A DNA stretch of 9,082 nt from an uncultured Lachnospiraceae bacterium (GTDB taxonomy: Bacteria > Bacillota > Clostridia > Lachnospirales > Lachnospiraceae). A program made the translations under genes and the position numbers. Within the stretch, counting starts at the first letter, position 1. The number at the start of each line of letters is the position of its first letter. The stretch lies in NCBI GenBank assembly GCA_958446555.1, contig CAUCWU010000074.1, forward strand, positions 1 to 9,082. Direction: 5' to 3'. Positions 1 through 5,541 of the stretch are shown here, piece after piece. The notes beneath the pieces are model-generated. The model searched no databases and was not told the origin of the DNA. It saw only the letters and a list, made by a program, of their open reading frames with translations.

Positions 1-50
1 GATTTTTTAATTTATTTTGGAAAGTCCCGGATAGAGAAGGAGATAGAAGG

Positions 51-2222
51 ATGAGCAAGAAAAAAGGGATTATCCGCCTGGTTGTGCTTGTGGCAGTCAT
101 TGCATTTGTCGTATACACAGCCGTTTGCGGCCTGGGAAGTGATCGTTCAGGAAGCCTAAACGACATTAGCCTTGGTCTTGACCTTAGAGGCGGTGTCAGC
201 ATCACCTATGAGGCAGTAGGAGATGTTGACAGTCAGGACATGTCCGACACGAAGGCCAAGCTTGAGCAGCGTGTTCAGGACTATTCAACAGAGGCACAGG
301 TTTATTTTGAGGGAACCGACCGCATTACCGTTGACATTCCGGGTGCAACCGATGCCAACGAGGTTCTTCAGGAACTTGGAAAGCCAGGTACCTTGATCTT
401 CTGTACGGATTCAAGTGATCCGGAAGGCACGAAGGTCATGGACGGAAATCAGATTAAGGACGCACAGGCCGGTGCGACCAGCAACCAGACAACAAACGCA
501 AGAGAGTATGTTGTCAATTTAACACTGACCTCAGATGGTGTTGAGGCATTCTCAAAGGCAACCGAGGAGCTTGCACCGACAAGGGGCAAAATTTACATCA
601 TGTACAACGGTGAGGTGTTAAGTGCACCTAGCGTAAATGAGCATATCGCTTCTGATACTTGCTCAATCACTGGTATGGGAAGTCTTGAGGCAGCACAGAC
701 ACTTGCTTCTAACATCCGTATCGGTGCACTGCCAGTTGAGCTGCAGGAGATGCGTTCACAGGTAGTCGGCGCAAAGTTAGGACAGGATGCAGTTCGTACC
801 AGCCTCTTAGCAGGTGTGATCGGTCTGATCTTAGTCTTTGCATTTATGATTATCTACTACCGCATTCCAGGTCTGGCAGCATCTATCGCTCTTGTGATGT
901 ACACAACGCTTGTCATTGTACTGTTAAGTGCATTCAATGAGGAGATCACGCTGACACTTCCGGGTATTGCCGGTATCATCTTAGGTATTGGTATGGCCGT
1001 AGATGCAAACTGTATTATTTTCGCTCGTATCCGCGAGGAGATTGGTGCAGGAAAGAGTGTCCGCACTGCAATTGATGCTGGATTCTCAAAGGCATTCTCA
1101 GCGATCATTGATGGAAATGTCACCACATTGATCGCAGCAGGTGTATTGTATTTCATCGGTTCCGGTACCGTAAAGGGCTTTGCTCAGACACTTGCTCTTG
1201 GTATCGTTGTATCTATGTTTACAGCACTTGTCATCACAAAGAACATCTTAAAGAGCTTCTATGCAATTGGCTTACAGGATGAGAAGTTTTACGGAAAGAC
1301 TGTCTACAAGAAGACAATCAACTTCATCGGAAGAAGAAAGATCTGCTATATTGCATCTAGTATTGTGATTGTAATTGGTATCGTCACGATGATCGTATCT
1401 GGTATCAAGGGATATGCATTCAACTACAGTCTTGATTTCGTCGGTGGTGCTTCTACTAGCGTTACCTTTAATGAAAATTATAGCGTAGAAAAGCTGGAGT
1501 CCGATGTACAGCCGGTTGTAAGTGAAGTAACAGGAGACAATGATATCCAGATGACACCTGTAACCGGAAGTAATGAGGTTATCATCAAGACAAGAACTCT
1601 TACAGTTGAGGAGAGAGAAACACTCTACAGCAAGTTATCTGAGACCTTTGGCGTTGATGAGAGCACGATTCAGACAGAAAATATCAGTGCTGCAGTCAGC
1701 AGTGAGATGAAGCGTTCTGCAATTTTGTCTGTCATCATCGCAGCAATCTTTATGTTAATCTATGTATGGATTCGCTTTAAGGAATTCAGCTTTGGTGTAA
1801 GCTCAGTTCTTCCTTTGATTCACGATGTACTGGTTCTTTTGGCATTCTATGCAGTACTTCGTTGGACAGTCGGCAATACCTTCATTGCATGTATGTTAAC
1901 TCTTGTCGGATATTCCATCAATGCAACAATCGTTGTATTTGACCGTATTCGTGAGAATCTGCATGCTGGAAAGGATCTGGCTGAGGTTGTCAATGTTTCA
2001 ATCACACAGACACTTTCTCGAAGCATCAACACTTCTTTGACTACATTGATCATGGTAGTTGTTCTTTACATCCTTGGTGTTACCTCTATTAGAGAGTTTG
2101 CACTGCCGTTAATCGTAGGTGTTATCTGTGGATGCTATTCTTCTGTATGCATCGCAGGCTGCCTGTGGTTCGATTTAAAGAATGCATTGGATAAGCGCAA
2201 GGCAAAGAAGGTTTCTAAGTAA
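51..2222 (+). CDS. secDF: Fused protein translocase subunit SecDF
   Basis: Membrane subunit that assists SecYEG-mediated protein export, in the family using the proton gradient to pull substrates through late in translocation. The 723 residues match the length of Bacillus-type SecDF fusions. The SecD half has a first membrane helix (about 7-25), the GLDLRGG motif (42-48), an extracytoplasmic P1 region, then five helices from about 252 to 400 with the GMAVDAN motif (Asp318). The SecF half starts near residue 420 with a membrane helix (431-450), the LDFVGG motif (461-466), a second outer domain, and helices from about 556 to 710. Arg657 matches the conserved SecF arginine, but residue 625 is Ala where Asp is usual (GYSINDT becomes GYSINAT). 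The start is supported by AAGGAG at 37-42, 8 nt upstream. No promoter is visible in the 50 upstream bases, so it may be transcribed from further upstream. Family assignment is very secure. Confidence 0.97.
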   Translation: MSKKKGIIRLVVLVAVIAFVVYTAVCGLGSDRSGSLNDISLGLDLRGGVSITYEAVGDVDSQDMSDTKAKLEQRVQDYSTEAQVYFEGTDRITVDIPGATDANEVLQELGKPGTLIFCTDSSDPEGTKVMDGNQIKDAQAGATSNQTTNAREYVVNLTLTSDGVEAFSKATEELAPTRGKIYIMYNGEVLSAPSVNEHIASDTCSITGMGSLEAAQTLASNIRIGALPVELQEMRSQVVGAKLGQDAVRTSLLAGVIGLILVFAFMIIYYRIPGLAASIALVMYTTLVIVLLSAFNEEITLTLPGIAGIILGIGMAVDANCIIFARIREEIGAGKSVRTAIDAGFSKAFSAIIDGNVTTLIAAGVLYFIGSGTVKGFAQTLALGIVVSMFTALVITKNILKSFYAIGLQDEKFYGKTVYKKTINFIGRRKICYIASSIVIVIGIVTMIVSGIKGYAFNYSLDFVGGASTSVTFNENYSVEKLESDVQPVVSEVTGDNDIQMTPVTGSNEVIIKTRTLTVEERETLYSKLSETFGVDESTIQTENISAAVSSEMKRSAILSVIIAAIFMLIYVWIRFKEFSFGVSSVLPLIHDVLVLLAFYAVLRWTVGNTFIACMLTLVGYSINATIVVFDRIRENLHAGKDLAEVVNVSITQTLSRSINTSLTTLIMVVVLYILGVTSIREFALPLIVGVICGCYSSVCIAGCLWFDLKNALDKRKAKKVSK

Positions 2223-2239
2223 AATTTTAGGTAATCAGA

Positions 2240-3379
2240 ATGGAATATGAAATTTTAAAAACACAGGGGCGGGCCAAGAGGGCCCGCGTCTCTACCGTTC
2301 ACGGAGAGATTCAGACACCTGTATTTATGAATGTTGGTACAGTAGCTGCAATTAAAGGCGCTGTATCCACAATGGATTTAAAAGAGATCCACACTCAGGT
2401 TGAGCTGTCCAACACCTATCACCTTCATGTAAGAACTGGTGATAAGCTAATCAAGCAGTTTGGCGGCTTGCATAAGTTCATGAATTGGGATCGCCCAATC
2501 TTAACAGATTCCGGCGGTTTCCAGGTATTTTCCCTTGCAGGAATGAGAAAGATTAAGGAAGAGGGTGTATACTTTCAGTCTCATATTGACGGACATCGTA
2601 TCTTTATGGGCCCAGAGGAGAGTATGCAGATTCAGTCCAATCTTGGATCAACAATTGCGATGGCATTTGATGAGTGCCCGTCCTCAGTTGCAGATCGAAG
2701 CTATATCCAAAACAGTGTAGACCGTACAACCAGATGGCTGGCACGTTGTAAGACCGAGATGGCTCGTCTGAATTCACTTGAGGATACGGTTAATCCGCAT
2801 CAGTTGCTGTTTGGTATCAACCAGGGCGGTATCTATGAGGATATTCGTATTGAGCATGCAAAGAGAATCAGCGAGATGGATCTTGACGGCTATGCAGTCG
2901 GCGGATTAGCAGTTGGCGAGAGCCATGAGGAAATGTACCGAATCTTAGATGAGGTTGTCCCATATCTGCCAAAGAATAAGCCAACCTATCTGATGGGTGT
3001 CGGCACACCAGCAAATATTCTTGAGGGTGTAGAGCGTGGAATTGATTTCTTTGACTGCGTCTATCCAAGCCGCAATGGCCGTCACGGACATGTCTACACA
3101 AAGCACGGCAAGTTAAATCTTTTCAATGCCCGCTATGAGTTGGATGCAAGACCAATTGAAGAGGGCTGTCAGTGTCCGGCATGCCGTTCCTACAGCAGAG
3201 CGTACATTCGCCATCTGTTAAAGGCAAAGGAGATGCTTGGCATGCGCCTTTGTGTTCTTCACAATCTGTATTTTTATAATAATTTAATGACTGAAATTCG
3301 CGAAAGCATTGACAATGAGTGCTTTGCGGAGTATAAAAAGAATATGCTCGAATCGATGGCTGCAGGGCCGCAGGATTAA
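2240..3379 (+). CDS. tgt: Queuine/preQ1 tRNA-guanine transglycosylase
   Basis: Exchanges the wobble guanine (position 34) of tRNAs with GUN anticodons for preQ1, a cytoplasmic base-exchange step in queuosine synthesis. The 379 residues are normal for bacterial Tgt. Visible signatures are DSGGFQVFSL with Asp90 (active-site Asp), GINQGG at 192-197, GGLAVGE, and FFDCVYPSRNGRHG with Asp272 (matching the E. coli nucleophile Asp264). The zinc site is C310-x-C312-x2-C315 plus His341, offset by 8 from E. coli C302, C304, C307 and H333. It starts 17 nt after secDF, with only a weak AGG (2229-2231) as ribosome binding site, consistent with translation linked to the upstream gene. No queuosine biosynthesis genes or preQ1 riboswitch are in the window, so the source of preQ1 cannot be inferred. 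Confidence 0.97.
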   Translation: MEYEILKTQGRAKRARVSTVHGEIQTPVFMNVGTVAAIKGAVSTMDLKEIHTQVELSNTYHLHVRTGDKLIKQFGGLHKFMNWDRPILTDSGGFQVFSLAGMRKIKEEGVYFQSHIDGHRIFMGPEESMQIQSNLGSTIAMAFDECPSSVADRSYIQNSVDRTTRWLARCKTEMARLNSLEDTVNPHQLLFGINQGGIYEDIRIEHAKRISEMDLDGYAVGGLAVGESHEEMYRILDEVVPYLPKNKPTYLMGVGTPANILEGVERGIDFFDCVYPSRNGRHGHVYTKHGKLNLFNARYELDARPIEEGCQCPACRSYSRAYIRHLLKAKEMLGMRLCVLHNLYFYNNLMTEIRESIDNECFAEYKKNMLESMAAGPQD

Positions 3380-3400
3380 GATTCGAATATGCTAGGATAA

Positions 3401-3414
3401 GCTGCGCAAGCAGC
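3401..3414 (+). other. Short GNRA-tetraloop hairpin in the tgt-yajC gap
   Basis: The bases GCTGC-GCAA-GCAGC form a perfect 5-bp stem closed by GCAA, a GNRA-type stable tetraloop. It lies between the tgt stop and the yajC ribosome binding site (AGAGG, 3419-3423) and has no T-run, so it is not an intrinsic terminator. It could protect or process the mRNA or tune yajC translation. The structure is seen; the function is inference. Confidence 0.45.
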
Positions 3415-3428
3415 AGAAAGAGGAAACT

Positions 3429-3809
3429 ATGAAAAAGAAGTTAGCAGCTGCAGCAGCAGTGATGACCGCACTGTTTTCCATGACTGGATGTGCGACAACT
3501 ACAGACGGTACCGCAACTGGCGCAAACGGAGCAACCAGCCTGATTATGATCGTTGGTTATATGGTAATCATCATTGCCGTTATGTACTTTGTAGCAATTC
3601 GTCCTCAGAAGAAGGAGCAGAAGAAGCAGTCTCAGATGCTTGCTGCACTTGAAGTTGGTGATATCGTTCTAACAACTTCTGGCTTCTATGGTACTGTAAT
3701 CGACATCACAGACGATACTGTAATCGTAGAGTTCGGAAACAATAAGAACTGCCGTATCCCGATGCAGAAGAGTGCAATCGTAGAGTCTGAAAAGCCAGAC
3801 GCTGAGTAA
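3429..3809 (+). CDS. yajC: Preprotein translocase subunit YajC with lipoprotein-like signal peptide
   Basis: Small accessory subunit of the SecDF-YajC complex. Residues 37-57 form the single membrane helix, followed by the diagnostic IRPQKK (57-62) and a cytoplasmic beta-rich domain with GDIVLTTSGFYGTV, typical of the family. Ahead of the helix is an N-terminal extension: a lysine start, an alanine-rich hydrophobic stretch and M-T-G-C at 18-21, which reads as a signal peptidase II lipobox with Cys21 as the lipidated residue. Ordinary YajC proteins have one N-terminal membrane helix and no such signal. At 126 residues it is somewhat long for the family. AGAGG at 3419-3423, 5 nt upstream, supports the start; the internal Met codons (Met40, Met45) lie inside the helix and would truncate it. 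It is the last gene before a strong terminator. The family call is secure; lipidation is inferred from sequence alone. Confidence 0.93.
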   Translation: MKKKLAAAAAVMTALFSMTGCATTTDGTATGANGATSLIMIVGYMVIIIAVMYFVAIRPQKKEQKKQSQMLAALEVGDIVLTTSGFYGTVIDITDDTVIVEFGNNKNCRIPMQKSAIVESEKPDAE

Positions 3810-3833
3810 GGCACAGGGTACAAGTAAAAAGTA

Positions 3834-3895
3834 CGCATAAGAAAACCGCCGCATATCAATTTAAGTGATTTGATATGTGGCGGTCTTTTTATGCG
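3834..3895. terminator. Long bidirectional intrinsic terminator between yajC and the DUF1836 gene
   Basis: Two 26-nt arms (3834-3859 and 3870-3895) pair around a 10-nt loop. The inner 15 pairs are complete apart from one G-T wobble (ACCGCCGCATATCAA against its partner). The outer part has one mismatch and one wobble. On the + strand the GC-rich core is followed by CTTTTT (3885-3890); on the - strand the same core is followed by TTTTCTT. It sits between convergent genes, 24 nt after the yajC stop and 52 nt from the DUF1836 stop, so it probably ends both transcripts. Confidence 0.9.
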
Positions 3896-3947
3896 AATTC
3901 TGTTTATTGTTTATATGTCTTTTCTTGAGTTTTATTTTTGGATCTGT

Positions 3948-4601
3948 TTATGCTTTTCTCTTCTTTTCTTCCCGTTTTTCTCTCTCGGCAGCCTTTTTTT
4001 GTTCATCGGCAGCGTCCTGACGTCTCTTCATCTCATCGATAATTCCAGTTACCACTTGTTTTTTCATATAGATATCATAAATCGTCATGCATAGAAAGGT
4101 AAAGAGCTGCAGATAAGAATTTTTTTCTTCGTCTCCACAGTCAAAAGTTTCCTTTGAACGGTCAAATTTCTGACGAAGATCTGTGATAAGTGGCTCAATA
4201 CCATTGTCTGCATAGGAAAAAATTTTGCTATAAATTTCTTCAAAGCTCGGATCACTGCCGTCCTCCCAGAAATGCTCTGTCAGTGGCTTTAAAAGTGTCT
4301 CAATATCGCTGATCGACAAGAAGCTTTTCATATAATAGATTAAGATCAGCTGAAGCATATGATTTTCTGTATATTTTTTTCGAACTGGGGACGGAAGCAG
4401 ATTGTTCTTCGCATAATTATTGATCATTGTTTTGGTTAACACCTTGTCCTCATCAAAGCGTCTGGTAGAACCAAGGTGCGTGTCCATAAAGGTGGTCACT
4501 TGGTCCATATAGAGGTCAATGTTTGGAATCTGGTCGGCATGTATATAGTCAAAAGAGCTGATCTTGTTAAGCAGCTGTGAAAAAAGTTCATCGTTTGTCA
4601 T
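3948..4601 (-). CDS. DUF1836 domain protein (HTH-like, possible regulator)
   Basis: A 217-residue protein with the look of the DUF1836 family of Firmicutes: IPNIDLYMDQVTTFMD at about 25-40, then LTKTMINNYAKNNLLPSP (55-72) and a KKY-containing segment leading into a hydrophobic helix. This block resembles a MerR-like helix-turn-helix, but no member's function is known to me. The C-terminal 28 residues are highly charged, Lys/Glu/Arg-rich and probably helical. The start chosen is the ATG at 4601 because an exact AGGAGG lies 5 nt upstream (4607-4612 on the complement). A longer reading from 4700 would begin at or before the likely transcription start, since its first codon abuts the -10 box at 4701-4706. 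The gene is divergent from pspA and could regulate it; that is inference from position and fold only. Confidence 0.85.
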   Translation of the reverse strand: MTNDELFSQLLNKISSFDYIHADQIPNIDLYMDQVTTFMDTHLGSTRRFDEDKVLTKTMINNYAKNNLLPSPVRKKYTENHMLQLILIYYMKSFLSISDIETLLKPLTEHFWEDGSDPSFEEIYSKIFSYADNGIEPLITDLRQKFDRSKETFDCGDEEKNSYLQLFTFLCMTIYDIYMKKQVVTGIIDEMKRRQDAADEQKKAAEREKREEKKRKA

Positions 4602-4606
4602 GGAAG

Positions 4607-4612
4607 CCTCCT
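4607..4612 (-). promoter_or_regulatory. Ribosome binding site fixing the DUF1836 start
   Basis: On the - strand this reads AGGAGG, 5 nt before the ATG at 4601. It is the only strong Shine-Dalgarno sequence near either possible start and removes 33 residues from the longest open reading frame. Confidence 0.85.
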
Positions 4613-4672
4613 GTAATGATATGTTCACGAACCGTGCGCATCCTATTCGTAAAATCGCATGTTCCGTGCTTT

Positions 4673-4685
4673 GCTGCGTTGCAGC
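4673..4685 (-). other. Small hairpin in the DUF1836 mRNA leader
   Basis: GCTGC and GCAGC arms surround a 3-nt loop, within the roughly 90-nt untranslated leader predicted from the - strand promoter. There is no T-run. The role is unknown and it may be incidental. Confidence 0.3.
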
Positions 4686-4700
4686 TTCTGTCATAACCAT

Positions 4701-4729
4701 ATTATATCGTTTTCAAAACTATATAGCAA
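4701..4729 (-). promoter_or_regulatory. Sigma-A-type promoter for the DUF1836 gene
   Basis: On the - strand a perfect TATAAT (complement of 4701-4706) lies 17 bp downstream of TTGCTA (complement of 4724-4729), a 4-of-6 match to TTGACA. Transcription should start near 4694, giving a leader of about 93 nt before the ATG at 4601. The spacer contains a palindrome, GTTTT-C-AAAAC (4709-4719). Confidence 0.7.
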
Positions 4730-4769
4730 GAGAAAATTTCAAAATCATAGTGACAAAAGCAAAACGATA
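4705..4769. repeat. 9-bp inverted repeat pair across the divergent promoters (candidate operator)
   Basis: TATCGTTTT at 4705-4713 and its exact reverse complement AAAACGATA at 4761-4769 are separated by 47 bp. Each copy lies at the upstream edge of the -10 box of its own promoter and faces the direction of that promoter, so the layout is symmetric about both transcription units. A repressor or activator shared by both genes could bind here. The repeat is seen directly; the regulatory role is inferred, and a match in AT-rich DNA could be chance. Confidence 0.4.
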
Positions 4770-4778
4770 CGCTATAAT
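4750..4778 (+). promoter_or_regulatory. Sigma-A-type promoter for pspA
   Basis: GTGACA (4750-4755, 5 of 6 matches to TTGACA) is followed after exactly 17 bp by a perfect TATAAT (4773-4778). Transcription should begin near 4785, about 39 nt before the pspA ATG. No sigma-54-type -24/-12 element like that of enterobacterial psp promoters is visible. Confidence 0.8.
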
Positions 4779-4808
4779 AAGCATAATAAATGTAGATTTT
4801 TCTCAGAC

Positions 4809-4815
4809 AAGGAGG
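4809..4815 (+). promoter_or_regulatory. Ribosome binding site of pspA
   Basis: AAGGAGG lies 8 nt before the ATG at 4824. It rules out the longer open reading frame that begins at 4659, upstream of the promoter. Confidence 0.9.
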
Positions 4816-4823
4816 ATACAACT

Positions 4824-5507
4824 ATGGGCGTAATTCAGAGATTCAAAGATATCATGTCGGCTAACATCAATGCACTTCTTGATAAAGCAGAAGATCCAGA
4901 GAAGATGATCGATCAGTATATGAGAAATCTTGAGGATGATTTGGGAAAGGTAAAGGCAGAGACAGCTTCTGTTATGGCAGAGGAGGCACGAGCAAAGAGA
5001 GCGTATGACGAAGCTGTTGCAGAAGTGGAGAAGTATCAGAAGTATGCAGAAAAAGCAGTTGCAGCTGGAAATGACGGCGATGCGAGAGTCTTCTTACAGA
5101 CAAAGAAGACAGCACAGGTTAAGGCCGACGGCTTAAAGACTGCATATGAGACGGCAGCAGCCAATGCGCAGAAGATGCGTCAGATGCACGATAAGCTGGT
5201 AAACGATATTTCAGAGTTAAAGGCTCGTAAAGAGACAATCAAGGCAAAGGTTGCTGTTGCGAAGGCACAGGAGCGTGTCAATCAGGTTGGCTCTTCATTA
5301 AAGGGTGTTTCGAATAACCTGTCAGCATTTGATCGTATGGAAGAGAAAGCCAATAAGATGCTCGATACTGCAAATGCGATGGCACAGCTAAATGAATCGT
5401 CAACAAATGATGTAGATGATCTTGCTCGCAAGTATGATTTAGAGGATGCAAAGGGTACCTCTGATATCGATGATGAGTTAGCGGCACTAAAGGCAAAGCT
5501 CCAGTAA
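4824..5507 (+). CDS. pspA: PspA/IM30 family membrane-stress protein
   Basis: PspA/Vipp1 proteins are bacterial ESCRT-III relatives that coat and remodel the inner face of the cytoplasmic membrane under envelope stress. The 227 residues fit the family. The protein opens with the characteristic MGVIQRFKDIMSANINALLDKAEDPEKM pattern, split here as an amphipathic membrane-binding helix (about 1-23) and the conserved ED-P-E-K-M turn, then long Ala/Lys/Glu-rich coiled-coil helices to about residue 180. The C-terminal segment is acidic (DVDDLARKYDLED) and ends in a short helix. The start is fixed by AAGGAGG and by the promoter just upstream. It is 34 nt from the SPFH gene and probably co-transcribed with it, as in the B. 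subtilis ydjFGHI operon where PspA (YdjF) works with the SPFH protein YdjI; genes like ydjG and ydjH are absent here. Family assignment is very secure. Confidence 0.95.
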   Translation: MGVIQRFKDIMSANINALLDKAEDPEKMIDQYMRNLEDDLGKVKAETASVMAEEARAKRAYDEAVAEVEKYQKYAEKAVAAGNDGDARVFLQTKKTAQVKADGLKTAYETAAANAQKMRQMHDKLVNDISELKARKETIKAKVAVAKAQERVNQVGSSLKGVSNNLSAFDRMEEKANKMLDTANAMAQLNESSTNDVDDLARKYDLEDAKGTSDIDDELAALKAKLQ

Positions 5508-5541
5508 GAGTTGATAACAATTTTAAAGGAAGGATAAAACA

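Noticed and set aside
1..54. A frame open from the left edge to a TGA at 52-54, which would overlap the secDF ATG as ATGA and could be the tail of an upstream gene.
   Set aside because: Only 17 codons are visible, a run that is open by chance nearly half the time, and the deduced residues match no family I recognise. Extending the sequence leftward would settle it.
2223..2239. A preQ1-I riboswitch before tgt.
   Set aside because: The gap to secDF is only 17 nt, too short for the aptamer, and no matching hairpin is present.
3870..4094. A 74-codon + strand reading frame rich in Phe and Leu.
   Set aside because: It begins in the terminator hairpin and runs opposite the DUF1836 gene; its hydrophobic composition is the complement of Lys/Glu-rich codons, and it has no ribosome binding site.
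4602..4700. A 33-residue N-terminal extension of the DUF1836 protein from an ATG at 4700.
   Set aside because: The ATG abuts the -10 box, lacks a Shine-Dalgarno sequence, and would precede the predicted transcription start; the ATG at 4601 has an exact AGGAGG.
4659..4823. A 55-residue N-terminal extension of PspA.
   Set aside because: It spans the pspA promoter and replaces the conserved amphipathic N-terminus; the ATG at 4824 has AAGGAGG at good spacing.
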